Source of the DNA: Catenulispora sp. GP43
GTDB lineage: Bacteria > Actinomycetota > Actinomycetes > Streptomycetales > Catenulisporaceae
Direction of reading: 5' to 3'
Length of the DNA: 64,000 bases
Assembly (NCBI RefSeq): GCF_041260665.1
Contig: NZ_JBGCCT010000020.1
Location: forward strand, 124,001-188,000
The notes under the pieces were generated by a model. It did not search any database and had not been told where the DNA came from. It saw only the letters and a program-made list of their open reading frames with translations. A program made the position numbers and the translations under genes. Of this stretch, positions 8,776 through 17,306 are shown one piece after another. Within the stretch, counting starts at the first letter, position 1, and each line of letters starts with the position of its first letter.

Positions 8776-9734
8776 GCAGCGTGCACTCGACCGACATAGC
8801 GGCTATGGACGTCGGTGGCACGCATGTCACGGCCGCGATGGTCGAGCCGCGATCGCGTTCGGTCGTCGCGGGCCAGTCGTTCCGCGAGCCCTTGAACGCC
8901 GACGGCAGCGCTGAGGAGATCCTTTCGGCGCTCGTTCGCTGCGGCTCGCGCTTGGCGGCTGGGCCCGGAACCCATTGGGCCGTCGCGGTACCCGGGCCGT
9001 TCGACTACGAACGTGGCATAGCCCGGTACGCGGCGGTCGGTAAGTTCGACGCTTTGTACGGGGTCGATGTGCGTGCCGCGCTGCTGTCGCATCTGCCGGG
9101 TGCCGCAGGCGCCAGTTTCTACAACGACGCGCAAGCTTTTCTCGCTGGGGAATGGTGGGCCGGCGCGGCACGGGGCCACGACCGTGCGGTCGGGATCACG
9201 TTGGGGACCGGTGTCGGTTCGAGCTTCTTGCGGGATGGCCGGACGGTGCACGAAGACGAAGGGCCTGGGGTGCCGCCGGAAGGCCGGGTCGATCTGCTGC
9301 GCTATGAAGGCCTGCCGTTGGAGGAGACGGTTTCGCGCCGGGCGATCCGGCGGGCCTATTCAGGTGCGGCAAGTGCGCCAGGTGCGGCAGGTGCCGCACA
9401 TGCGGCTGGCGCGGCTCCCGGCATCGATGTCCGGCAGATCGCGGAGCGGGCCCGTGCCGGCGACCCGATCGCGGTGGACGTCCTCAGCCATGCGTTCCGT
9501 GCGCTGGGCACCGTCCTCGGACCGTGCCTCGCCGCGTTCGAACCGACGGTCCTCGTGGTCGGCGGGTCGATCGCAGCCTCCTGGGATCTGGTCGCCGGGC
9601 CGCTGCGAGACGGTCTCGCCGGGACTGGATCTTCGACGGCTCCCGCGTGCAAGCTGGAGCGCGCCCATCACTTGGCCGACGCGCCCCTTCTCGGTGCCGC
9701 ACACCTGGCGGCGGAAAGCAGGACGGCATCATGA
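8772..9734 (+). CDS. ROK-family sugar kinase lacking the zinc motif
   Basis: The 320-residue protein shows the ATP-binding start MDVGGTHVTAAMVE, a catalytic NDAQAFLAGEWWAGAARG block with the expected Asp, GITLGTGVGS and a C-terminal EPTVLVVGGSIAASWDLV. It would phosphorylate a hexose in the cytoplasm. The usual ROK zinc site CxCGxxGCxE is replaced by LRYEGLPLEETVSRRAI without cysteines, so this is a zinc-free member. GTG at 8772 overlaps the previous TGA by four bases and its own TGA overlaps the ATG of the next gene, so the cassette is translationally coupled. An Ala/Gly-rich insertion with short repeats lies near 9361-9420. Confidence 0.85.
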   Translation: MSSVHSTDIAAMDVGGTHVTAAMVEPRSRSVVAGQSFREPLNADGSAEEILSALVRCGSRLAAGPGTHWAVAVPGPFDYERGIARYAAVGKFDALYGVDVRAALLSHLPGAAGASFYNDAQAFLAGEWWAGAARGHDRAVGITLGTGVGSSFLRDGRTVHEDEGPGVPPEGRVDLLRYEGLPLEETVSRRAIRRAYSGAASAPGAAGAAHAAGAAPGIDVRQIAERARAGDPIAVDVLSHAFRALGTVLGPCLAAFEPTVLVVGGSIAASWDLVAGPLRDGLAGTGSSTAPACKLERAHHLADAPLLGAAHLAAESRTAS

Positions 9735-10822
9735 CCATCACGATCGTCGAGGCGGCCGCGTGGCTGACCGATCTGGAAGTGGAGACCGTGCGGACCGACG
9801 CGGTCCAGGCGTTCCTGAAGCAGGAGACCATCTTCGTCAGCGTCACCACCGATGACGGCAACACCGGGATCGGCTACTCGTACACCATCGGGACCGGCGG
9901 CAGTTCCGTGCTGGCGATGGTGCGCGACCACCTGCTGCCCCGGCTCGTCGGCGCCGACGCCACGCTGGTGGAGCAGGTGTGGCGCGACCTGTTCGCCTCC
10001 ACGCGCGCCACGACGGTCGGCGCCATCACCTCCCTGGCCCTGGCCGCCGTGGACACCGCTTTGTGGGACCTGCGGTGCAAGCGGGCCGGCGAGCCGCTGT
10101 GGCGCCTGGCCGGAGGCTTCCGTCAGGCCGTCCCCCTGTACGACACCGAAGGCGGCTGGCTGCACCTGTCGGCCGGGGAACTCGTGCGCGGCGCGCTGGC
10201 CTCGCAGGCCGCGGGCTGGCCCGGGGTGAAGCTCAAGGTCGGCAAGCCGCGCCTGGAGGAGGACGTCGAGCGGCTGCGGGCGGTGCGCGAGGCGGTCGGG
10301 CCGGGCCTGGACATCATGGTGGACGCGAACCAGTCCATGACCTGCGCCGAGGCCCGTCGGCGCGCCGCGGCCCTGGAACCCCTCGGCCTGTCCTGGTTCG
10401 AGGAGCCACTGCCGGCCGACGACGTCGCGGGGCACGAGGCACTGGCGCGCTCGACGACCATCCCGGTCGCGGTGGGGGAGTCGATGTACTCGGTCTCGCA
10501 GTTCCGCGAGTACCTGCAGCGCGGCGCGGCCGCGATCGTGCAGGCGGACGTCGCGCGCGTCGGCGGCATCACGCCCTGGCTGAAGATCGCCCACCTGGCC
10601 GAGGCCTTCAACGTGGACGTGTGCCCGCACTTCCTGATGGAGCTGCACGTCAGCCTGGTGGCCGCCATCCCGAACGGCCGGTACGTGGAGCACATCCCGC
10701 AGCTGCGGGCGATCACCCGGAGCCAGATGCGGATCGAGGACGGGCACGCGGTCGCGCCGGATGCTCCGGGGCTGGGGATCGACTGGGATTTCGATGCCAT
10801 CGACGATCGGCGGGTGGCCTGA
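9731..10822 (+). CDS. mandelate racemase/muconate lactonizing (enolase) superfamily dehydratase
   Basis: The 363-residue protein has the full enolase-superfamily signature: an N-terminal capping domain, KLKVGKP (base-supplying Lys pair), metal ligands in MVDANQ, WFEEPLP and AVGESMYS, then QADVARVGGIT and CPHFLMELHVSL carrying the His of the acid-base pair. Members of this subgroup dehydrate sugar acids such as galactonate, rhamnonate or fuconate. Its place in a glycosidase/ROK/isomerase operon fits an oxidative sugar-acid branch. ATGA overlap with the ROK gene. The specific acid sugar cannot be read from sequence alone. Confidence 0.9.
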   Translation: MTITIVEAAAWLTDLEVETVRTDAVQAFLKQETIFVSVTTDDGNTGIGYSYTIGTGGSSVLAMVRDHLLPRLVGADATLVEQVWRDLFASTRATTVGAITSLALAAVDTALWDLRCKRAGEPLWRLAGGFRQAVPLYDTEGGWLHLSAGELVRGALASQAAGWPGVKLKVGKPRLEEDVERLRAVREAVGPGLDIMVDANQSMTCAEARRRAAALEPLGLSWFEEPLPADDVAGHEALARSTTIPVAVGESMYSVSQFREYLQRGAAAIVQADVARVGGITPWLKIAHLAEAFNVDVCPHFLMELHVSLVAAIPNGRYVEHIPQLRAITRSQMRIEDGHAVAPDAPGLGIDWDFDAIDDRRVA

Positions 10823-11405
10823 GTCGATCGGAACCGGGTTTCGTCGGTACGTCGGCACGCCGGTACGTCGGCACGTCGAGCTCGCCGCGCAGCGTCCGGT
10901 CTCCCGGATCACCGTCGCCGAGCTGGCCGGGCGCGCCGGGATCACGCGGGCCACGTTCTACAACCGCTACGGCAGCCCGCTGGACCTGCTCGTCCAGGTG
11001 CTCTCCGCGGACCTGGAGCGGGGTCACCGCAGGGAGCAGGAGCTGCGGGACCTGGGCGGGTACACCGGCGCGCAGATGCTGCGCCTGGCCACCGCCGAGG
11101 TCGTCGACCACGTCGAGCGGTTCGCGGCCGTGTACCGGCAGGCCATGCCGGACCCGGCGGACCGCGGCGTGTACGAGGCGCTGGTCCGCCACTTCGCCGA
11201 CTACACGCTGGCCTTCATCGCGCGGTCGGCGCATCCGGCCGCCCCGCGCGCGAACCCCAAGACCGTCGCCTCGTTCCTGGCGCACGGATTCGCCGGGGCC
11301 ATCGAGGCCTGGCTCGCCGACGGCGCCGCGACGAAGGAGGATCTCATCGACGCGGCGGTGGCGTGCGCACCGGAGTGGTGGGGTTCGGATGACAACAGCC
11401 ACTGA
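10794..11405 (+). CDS. TetR-family transcriptional regulator
   Basis: About 203 residues. The DNA-binding HTH is clear (RITVAELAGRAGITRATFYNRYGSPLDLL) and a helical ligand-binding domain follows, ending GFAGAIEAWLADGAATKEDLIDAA. The start is uncertain: ATG 10794 lies inside the end of the dehydratase gene and ATG 10761 is also in frame; 10794 gives the usual family length. A 15-bp direct repeat with one base between copies (10845-10859 and 10861-10875) encodes the segment just before the HTH. Its target is unknown; overlap with the sugar operon suggests local control. Confidence 0.82.
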   Translation: MPSTIGGWPESIGTGFRRYVGTPVRRHVELAAQRPVSRITVAELAGRAGITRATFYNRYGSPLDLLVQVLSADLERGHRREQELRDLGGYTGAQMLRLATAEVVDHVERFAAVYRQAMPDPADRGVYEALVRHFADYTLAFIARSAHPAAPRANPKTVASFLAHGFAGAIEAWLADGAATKEDLIDAAVACAPEWWGSDDNSH

Positions 11406-11422
11406 GGGGGAGTATCGAACCT

Positions 11423-12307
11423 GTGCCATCCCACGACGCCCAGGCTGATCTGGAACTGGCCCATCAGCTGGCGGACCATGCCGACGCCATCGCCGCAGGC
11501 CATTTCAGCCCCGGCGGCGTCGCCTGGCGGGCCAAGGCCGACGGCAGTCCGGTCACCGCCGCCGACTGCGAGATCGAGCAGGCCATCCGCACGCTGATCA
11601 AGCAGGCCCGGCCTGGTGACGCCTTCCTCGGCGAGGAGTCCGGCGGCCACGGCGACGCCCGCCGCCGGTGGATCGTCGACGCCATCGACGGCACCGCCAG
11701 CTTCGCGGCCGGCGAGGCGGAATGGGGCACGCTGATCGCGCTGGCCGACGGCGGTGCCGTCCGGCTCGGCGTGGTCACCGCGGCGGAGTGCGGCAGGCGA
11801 TGGTGGGCCGCGCGTGGATCAGGGGCCTGGGTCGCCGGCCTGCCGAGGGTATCGGCCGCGCCGGCCGCCCGGCTCGCCGTCACCGCGGCGGCCGAACTCG
11901 GTGACGCCACGATCGGCATCTGGCCGCCGCCGGCACGTCTGAACCCGCGCGACCGGCGACTCGCCGCCGAGCTGGCCGCCCGGGCCCGGACCACCGTCCC
12001 GGCGGTGGACTGGCATGACACGACCCCGTCGGCGGCCGTGCGCAAGCCGTCCACCGGATCCGGGACCTGCCATGGCGCCCTGCTTGTGGCCACCGGCCAG
12101 ATCGATGCGTTCCTGCTCCTGGGGGCGGGCCCTTGGGACGTCGCCGCGCTCGTCCCGATCGTCGAGGAGGCCGGCGGCGCGTACAGTGACTTGTCGGACG
12201 GCCGCAGCGGCGACGCCCAGAACACCCAGAACGCGCAGACCGCGCTGTTCTCGGCTTCGGCCCTTCATCAGCAGATTCTGGACGTGGTCGCCGACGGTGC
12301 GGAGTGA
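11423..12307 (+). CDS. inositol monophosphatase-family phosphatase (possibly histidinol-phosphatase type)
   Basis: The 294-residue protein carries the metal-binding motifs of the lithium-sensitive phosphatase fold: SPVTAADCEIE, FLGEESGG, the DxIDGT motif as DAIDGTASF, and a late WDVAALVPIVEEAGG. It would hydrolyse a small phosphate ester such as inositol phosphate or histidinol phosphate in the cytoplasm. GTG at 11423 is preceded by GGGGGAG. It follows the TetR gene by 17 bases and may be the last gene of the sugar operon. The usual Pro of the DPIDGT motif is Ala here, which is a minor change. Confidence 0.85.
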   Translation: MPSHDAQADLELAHQLADHADAIAAGHFSPGGVAWRAKADGSPVTAADCEIEQAIRTLIKQARPGDAFLGEESGGHGDARRRWIVDAIDGTASFAAGEAEWGTLIALADGGAVRLGVVTAAECGRRWWAARGSGAWVAGLPRVSAAPAARLAVTAAAELGDATIGIWPPPARLNPRDRRLAAELAARARTTVPAVDWHDTTPSAAVRKPSTGSGTCHGALLVATGQIDAFLLLGAGPWDVAALVPIVEEAGGAYSDLSDGRSGDAQNTQNAQTALFSASALHQQILDVVADGAE

Positions 12308-12371
12308 ACCCCCGCAACGCGAAGGCCGTCGAGCATCCCGGCGCCATCATCCCGACACGCACCGTGCGGCC

Positions 12372-12692
12372 GGCGCGCTGTTGAACGCCGACCTCCCGCC
12401 CGAGGCCCGCCGACGGCTCGCCGAGCTGCACCGCCGCACCACCGAACCGCTCGTGGCCGCGGTCCGCGATCTGGGGGTTCCTGAACCCGACCTGACCGCG
12501 CGCCTGCTCGGCGGTCTGCTCTCGGCCGCGATGGCCGCCGTCGAGCCCGGTGCGGACCCGCGGCAGACCGGGGAGCGGGTCAAGGCCCTGATCGGTGGCC
12601 CGGTGACGCACGCGCCGCACCCGAGTGTGTGCGGAAAGTATAGCGCGAACAATTACCCTGATCCATGTCCGATACCGGACAATACCCTGTGA
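12372..12692 (+). pseudogene. possible remnant of a TetR-type regulator (C-terminal domain only)
   Basis: An open frame without an ATG or GTG start encodes an Ala/Leu-rich helical segment (ELHRRTTEPLVAAV, LLGGLLSAAMAAVE, GERVKALIGG) that resembles the C-terminal effector domain of TetR regulators. No helix-turn-helix precedes it, because the frame upstream is inside the phosphatase gene. A TTG at 12381 could in theory start it. It is best read as a decayed gene or a small unknown protein. Confidence 0.3.
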
Positions 12693-12835
12693 CCTGCGCC
12701 CGGTGGCAGGAACCCGTCACATCGGCGCGAATATAAGAATCCTGAGATATTATCCTTATCGCACCAGTTTGACGTGCGGCGCAGGTCCTCACAGCGGAGG
12801 ACTCTGTGCCCGACGGGTGAACATGGGGGACGAGG
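12620..12835 (+). promoter_or_regulatory. AT-richer upstream region of the biosynthetic cluster with an inverted repeat
   Basis: This stretch is clearly less GC-rich than its surroundings and contains TATTAT at 12748-12753. A perfect inverted repeat TGTCCG-ATAC-CGGACA lies at 12666-12681, and a GTCCTC/GAGGAC hairpin at 12785-12802 lies in the likely leader. It is the probable promoter and operator of the RibA-like gene and the overlapping genes behind it. Confidence 0.45.
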
Positions 12836-13555
12836 ATGGTTGAGGACTTCTTCCCGAACCACGACGCTCCGGTCCGGCAGCTCGCCGGAGTCCCGACCGG
12901 ACCGATCGGACCGATCGCACCGACCGGACCACCGCGGGTACGCGCCAGGGTGAAGATTCCCCTGGAGGTCTGCCCCGGCGTGATCGCCGCCGCGGAGGTC
13001 ATCACCTTCGACGGCCTCAGCGACGGCGGCGAGCACCTGATGGTGGTCTTCGGCGACGCGCTGTCCCAGACCAGGCCGCTGGTCCGGCTCCACTCGGAGT
13101 GCCTGACCGGGGACGTGCTGGGGTCGCGGCGCTGCGACTGCGGGCCGCAGCTGCGCGAGGCGACGCTGCTCATGCAGGACACCGGCGGCCTGCTGCTCTA
13201 CCTGCGCCAGGAAGGGCGCGGCATCGGCCTGTACAACAAGATCGACGCGTACGTCCTGCAGGACGCCGGGATGGACACCTTCGAGGCCAACCGCGCCCTG
13301 AACTTCGGCGACGACCAGCGCACCTACGCCGTGGCGGCGCAGATGCTCATCGCCCTGGACCTGCGGGAGGTCGACATCCTGTCGAACAATCCCGAGAAGG
13401 TCAGGCAGCTGCGGGCCGCCGGGGTGCGCGTCCACCGGCAGCGTCTCACCGAGGTTCACGTCACCGAGGCCAACCGCCGTTATCTCACCGCGAAGGTCGA
13501 GTACGCCGGACACGCGATCAGCATCGACCGGGCAATCGACCGGGCAGGAGGGTGA
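12836..13555 (+). CDS. GTP cyclohydrolase II (ToxB-like, first enzyme of the cluster)
   Basis: This enzyme opens the imidazole ring of GTP, releasing formate and pyrophosphate and yielding 2,5-diamino-6-ribosylamino-4(3H)-pyrimidinone 5'-phosphate. The zinc site C-x10-C-x-C is intact (SECLTGDVLGSRRCDCG, Cys at about 89, 100 and 102), as are YLRQEGRGIGL, FGDDQRTYAVAAQML and LSNNPEKV. It is a stand-alone RibA domain of 239 residues, not the RibBA fusion common in riboflavin operons, with an odd N-terminal TGPIGPIAPTGP stretch. No other riboflavin gene is near. Next to WD40 and FGE-like genes it matches the toxoflavin (ToxB) context, so it is likely dedicated to a secondary pathway. Confidence 0.9.
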   Translation: MVEDFFPNHDAPVRQLAGVPTGPIGPIAPTGPPRVRARVKIPLEVCPGVIAAAEVITFDGLSDGGEHLMVVFGDALSQTRPLVRLHSECLTGDVLGSRRCDCGPQLREATLLMQDTGGLLLYLRQEGRGIGLYNKIDAYVLQDAGMDTFEANRALNFGDDQRTYAVAAQMLIALDLREVDILSNNPEKVRQLRAAGVRVHRQRLTEVHVTEANRRYLTAKVEYAGHAISIDRAIDRAGG

Positions 13556-13558
13556 AAC

Positions 13559-15253
13559 GTGATCAGCCACAAGAGCCCCATCAGCGGCATCGCCGCCTAT
13601 CAGGACAAGTACGTCGCCACCGCCGGCTACGACAACCAGGTGATCCTGTGGGATCAGGCCACTGAGCAGCCGGTCACCCGCGTCCTGCACGACCATCTGG
13701 CCAACCAGTGCGCGTTCAGTCCCGACGGCACGCTGCTGGTGACCTCCTCCAGTGACTACACGGCCCGGCTCTGGTCGGTCCCGGACCTGCGGCTGCGCGC
13801 CGTGCTCAACGACCAGACCGACGACGTCGAGATGTCGGCCTTCCACCCGAGCCGGGAACTGGTCGCCACCGCCTCGCGCGACCACGGGCTGCGGGTCTAC
13901 GACTTCGCCGGGAACCTGGTGCACCGGTGCGCCGGCCACACCGCGGACGTCATCTCGGTGGACTTCTCCCGCGACGGCGAGCAGGTCGTCACCTCCAGCG
14001 ACGACGGGACCGTGAAGCGCTGGTCGGCGGCCACCGGCGAGCTGATCGAGGACATCGACCTCGGCGGCGTCGAGACCGACACCGTCGTCTTCGGCTCCGA
14101 CGGCACCATCTACGCCGGCAACGACGAGGGCCGGATCATCGCGATCAGCGGCCGGCGGCGCACCGAGGTCCGGGGCCACGACGCCGGGATCAAGCGCCTG
14201 GTGCTCGACGACGACCGGAACCTGCTGGTCAGCCTGAGCTACGACCGCAAGCTGATCCTCTGGGACACCAGCGGCGAGCAGCCGCGCAGCGTCGGGCAGT
14301 CCGACATCCCGGACGACGTCTGGCCCCGCTCGTGCGCGTTCGCCGCCGGATCCACCCTGGTGTTCGGGACGTTCGGGGCCACCTACCGGACGTACGACTA
14401 CGAGAAGGACGCCTGGAAGAGCGGCGAGGTCCCGCCGACCCCCGGCGTCAACGCCGTCTGCGCCCACGACGGCGGCGTCCTGACCGTCGGCGACGCCGGC
14501 ATAGTGCTGCGCGACGGCGTCGCGCAGGCGTCGATGGGCAGCCTGTGCAACTTCCTCACCCCGCTCAGCTCCGTGGTCGTCACCGGCGGCCAGCTCGGCC
14601 GGCTCATGGACGCCGGCACCGGACGGCTGCTGCACCAGCACCGCTCGCCGCTGAACTGCGGTGTCGCCTTCGTGGTGGACGGGGTCGAGCACCTGCTCGT
14701 CGGCGCCTACACCGGGGAGGGCCTGGTGTTCCGGCTCGACCCGGACGGCGTGCTGCGGCACGTCGCGGACCTGCCGCTGCACGCCAACGCGGTCAAGGGC
14801 GTGGCCGTCTCCGGCGATCTGCTCTTCTCGGTGTGCGCCGACACCTCAGTGGCCTGGCACGACACCCGGACCCTGGAGCCGGTGCACCGGATCGAGCAGG
14901 CGCACGGCCGGATCGCCAACGGCTGCGTCGGCCTGGACGCCGGCCGGTTCGCCAGCGTCGGCCGCGACCTGCGGCTGCGCATCTGGGAGCCGGACTTCAC
15001 CGCGGCCGTCGTGCCCACGGCGCACCCGAACTCCATCAAGTGCGTCACCGCCGACGACACCGGCCGGCTGGTGGCGACCGGCTCCTACCACGGGCACGTC
15101 AAGGTGTACGACCGCCGGAGCCGGACCTGGACCGGCCAGGAGCGGCCGACGACCTCCGGCATCTCCTCCCTGGCCTACGACGCCGGCCGGCGGCTGTTCC
15201 TGGCCGGCTCCTACGACGGCTCGGTCTACGAGATCGCCGGGGAGGCGAGGTGA
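13559..15253 (+). CDS. WD40 beta-propeller protein (ToxC-like)
   Basis: A 564-residue protein made almost entirely of WD40-type repeats (VATAGYDNQVILWD, LVTSSSDYTARLWS, VATASRDHGLRVYD, VVTSSDDGTVKRWS, LVSLSYDRKLILWD and later copies to the end), enough for two propellers. It has no signal peptide and no enzyme domain beyond the propellers. It begins three bases after the GTP cyclohydrolase stop and its TGA overlaps the next GTG. A WD-repeat protein between a GTP cyclohydrolase II and an FGE-like protein is the arrangement known for ToxC in toxoflavin clusters, where its biochemical role has been unclear; a scaffold or an enzyme in triazine-ring assembly are both possible. Confidence 0.85.
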   Translation: MISHKSPISGIAAYQDKYVATAGYDNQVILWDQATEQPVTRVLHDHLANQCAFSPDGTLLVTSSSDYTARLWSVPDLRLRAVLNDQTDDVEMSAFHPSRELVATASRDHGLRVYDFAGNLVHRCAGHTADVISVDFSRDGEQVVTSSDDGTVKRWSAATGELIEDIDLGGVETDTVVFGSDGTIYAGNDEGRIIAISGRRRTEVRGHDAGIKRLVLDDDRNLLVSLSYDRKLILWDTSGEQPRSVGQSDIPDDVWPRSCAFAAGSTLVFGTFGATYRTYDYEKDAWKSGEVPPTPGVNAVCAHDGGVLTVGDAGIVLRDGVAQASMGSLCNFLTPLSSVVVTGGQLGRLMDAGTGRLLHQHRSPLNCGVAFVVDGVEHLLVGAYTGEGLVFRLDPDGVLRHVADLPLHANAVKGVAVSGDLLFSVCADTSVAWHDTRTLEPVHRIEQAHGRIANGCVGLDAGRFASVGRDLRLRIWEPDFTAAVVPTAHPNSIKCVTADDTGRLVATGSYHGHVKVYDRRSRTWTGQERPTTSGISSLAYDAGRRLFLAGSYDGSVYEIAGEAR

Positions 15254-16248
15254 CCACCGCTTCGCAGCCGGTTCTGAAGGACCCGAACAAGCTCGGCGAC
15301 CGGGCGGCCATGGGCCTGCCCGCCTCGCTCGTGGAGCGGCTGCCCCACGACCTGTTCTCTCAGCACCTGGACTTGTTCCAGCTCCCGGCCGAGCACCTGG
15401 CGATCGTCTGCGCGAGCCGGACGCAGGAGTTCGACCGGCGCTACGCCGCCGGCACGATCCTGGCGCTGGCCGGCGATCCGCGCATCCGTCCCGACGATCC
15501 CGAGCTGGTCGCCGTCCCGGCCGCCCGGGTGCCGATCGGCCTGCCGCCGGAGCAGGTCCGCACGGTCGTGGACCGGTGGTCCGATGTCGGGGTCGTGGAC
15601 TCCTGGATCCAGAAGGAGTGCCCCAGGCACGAGGTCCAGATCGACGCCTTCCGAATCATGCGCTATCCGGTGACGAACCTGGAGTACCGGGCCTTCCTGG
15701 TCGACACCGGCCTGGACGTCCTGCCCACCTCGTGGGAACTCGGCTGCTACCCCGCGCACCGGGCGAACCATCCGGTCTGGACGGTGCGGCCCGAGCACGC
15801 CGACGCCTACGCCGCGTGGCTCGCCGCGCGCACCGGCCGCCGGTTCCGGCTGCCCACCGAAGCCGAGTGGGAGTACGCGGCCGGCGGCGGTAAGGCAGAC
15901 CACGAGTATCCGTGGGGCGAGCAGTTCCGGCCGGACTGCGCGAACACCGTCGAATCCGGTCCCCTGACGACCACCCCGGTCGGGATCTACCCGGCGGGCC
16001 GCAGCCCGTTCGGCGCGGACGACATGGCCGGCAACGTCGAGGAGTTCGTCGCCGACGACTACCGGCCCTACCCCGGCGGCGTGTCCGTCGCCGACGACCT
16101 GCTGGCCACGGCCGAGGCCTACCGGGTGGCCCGCGGCGGCAGCTTCACCCGCTTCGGGGACCTGGCCCGCTGTACACGACGCCACGGCTGGTTCGACCGG
16201 CGCATCTACGCCATCGGATTCCGCCTGGTCGAGGAGGTGGACTCATGA
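15250..16248 (+). CDS. formylglycine-generating-enzyme/SUMF1-fold protein (ToxD-like)
   Basis: The 332-residue protein ends in an FGE-sulfatase domain (about residues 115-332): DAFRIMRYPVTNLEYRAF, RFRLPTEAEWEYAAGG, YPWGEQF, SPFGADDMAGNVEEFVADDY, VARGGSFTRFGDLARCTRR and YAIGFRLVEE. This fold includes copper-dependent formylglycine generators and the iron enzymes EgtB/OvoA. The N-terminal 110 residues are unlike those of EgtB and contain no DinB-type triad that I can see. No sulfatase gene is nearby, so it likely performs an oxidative step on the pathway intermediate. GTGA and ATGA overlaps with both neighbours indicate coupled translation. Confidence 0.82.
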   Translation: MTTASQPVLKDPNKLGDRAAMGLPASLVERLPHDLFSQHLDLFQLPAEHLAIVCASRTQEFDRRYAAGTILALAGDPRIRPDDPELVAVPAARVPIGLPPEQVRTVVDRWSDVGVVDSWIQKECPRHEVQIDAFRIMRYPVTNLEYRAFLVDTGLDVLPTSWELGCYPAHRANHPVWTVRPEHADAYAAWLAARTGRRFRLPTEAEWEYAAGGGKADHEYPWGEQFRPDCANTVESGPLTTTPVGIYPAGRSPFGADDMAGNVEEFVADDYRPYPGGVSVADDLLATAEAYRVARGGSFTRFGDLARCTRRHGWFDRRIYAIGFRLVEEVDS

Positions 16249-17306
16249 CCGCTCAGACCGGCCCCGGGCTCGTCGACGAGTCGGCCCCGGCAGGTGACCA
16301 GCTTCAGCTGCCGTTCCGCGCGGCCGACCCGGCCGACGTCCTGGACTTCGCCGAGGTCCACCGCCGCCACCCCGTGCTGGCCGACTTCCGGGCCCGGCTC
16401 GGCGCCACCGCGCTGAAGGAGGTGCCCTCCGTCGAGGGCGGCGCGCGGATCCTGGCCAAGTGCGAGTGGGAGAACCCGGTCGGCTCGATCAAGGACCGGA
16501 TCGCCTACGCCCTGATGGCCGACGCGCTGCGGACCCACGGCGACGGCGACCCGGAAGAGCTGCGCCTGGTCGCGTACTCCGGCGGGGATTTGGCCGAGGC
16601 CATGTCCTTCCTGGGGATGCGGACCGGGGTCAAGACCAGGTTCGTGCTCGGATCCTTCGTCCCGAAGAGCCTGATCGACACTCTGGAGAGCCGCGGCTCC
16701 CTGGTCGACCTCGTCCCCAAGGAACAGGGGTTCCTGCGGGTCATCCGCAGGTCGCAACGCATCGCCGCCGAGGAGCCCGGCTGGACCCTGGTCTTCCAGC
16801 ACAGCAACCCGGTCAACGTCGCGATGCACGAGCAGACCACCGGGGCCGAGATCGTCACCCAGCTCGGAGAACGCCGGCCGGATCTGTGGATCGCCTCCAT
16901 CGGCAGCGGCGGCACCCTGGTCGGCGTGCTCCGGGCGCTGCGCAAGCGGTTCCCCGGGGTCCGGGCCGTCGGCGTCACACCGGAAGAGGCGCCGTACGGG
17001 AATCCCGAGGAACCCACCGGCAAACCGACCTACGAGGGCTCCGGCGGCCACGGCTTCGGGATCCGGCAGCCGTTCGTCAAAGCGCACGACGAGTGGATCC
17101 ACGAACACCGCCACGTGCCGACCCGGCGCGCGTTCGACGCCATGGGAGAGTTCTTCGACGCCACTGGGATGCGCATCGGGAGCTCCGCCGCGGCCAACTG
17201 GCTGATCGCCAAGGAGTACGCGGCGCAGATGTCGCCGATGGCGGTCATCGTCACCGTCTTCCCGTGCGCGGGCACCCCCGAGCAGTGGGTGGAGCTCGGC
17301 CGGTGA
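16245..17306 (+). CDS. PLP-dependent cysteine-synthase-fold enzyme with altered substrate loop
   Basis: A 353-residue fold-type II PLP enzyme. The Schiff-base Lys is in ENPVGSIKDRIA (about residue 83) and the phosphate-binding loop is SIGSGGTLVGV. The family normally makes cysteine or another beta-substituted alanine from O-acetylserine. The asparagine loop, usually TSGNTG, reads YSGGDLAEA here, so the binding of the amino-acid carboxylate must differ. The N-terminal 50 residues are an extension. It overlaps the serine acetyltransferase gene by four bases, which strongly suggests that it consumes O-acetylserine made by that enzyme. A nitrogen nucleophile from the pathway rather than sulfide is a reasonable guess, as in the cycloserine enzyme DcsD. 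Confidence 0.82.
   Translation: MTAQTGPGLVDESAPAGDQLQLPFRAADPADVLDFAEVHRRHPVLADFRARLGATALKEVPSVEGGARILAKCEWENPVGSIKDRIAYALMADALRTHGDGDPEELRLVAYSGGDLAEAMSFLGMRTGVKTRFVLGSFVPKSLIDTLESRGSLVDLVPKEQGFLRVIRRSQRIAAEEPGWTLVFQHSNPVNVAMHEQTTGAEIVTQLGERRPDLWIASIGSGGTLVGVLRALRKRFPGVRAVGVTPEEAPYGNPEEPTGKPTYEGSGGHGFGIRQPFVKAHDEWIHEHRHVPTRRAFDAMGEFFDATGMRIGSSAAANWLIAKEYAAQMSPMAVIVTVFPCAGTPEQWVELGR

Noticed and set aside
12836-13555. Housekeeping riboflavin operon
   Set aside because: No ribD, ribE, ribH or ribB neighbours and no FMN riboswitch-like leader were seen; the context is WD40 and FGE-like genes.
12653-14782. 709-codon minus-strand frame over the GTP cyclohydrolase and WD40 genes
   Set aside because: No recognisable domain and composition typical of antisense GC frames.
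15250-16248. Ergothioneine synthase EgtB
   Set aside because: The FGE domain is present, but no DinB-type iron triad was seen and none of egtA, egtC, egtD or egtE is near.
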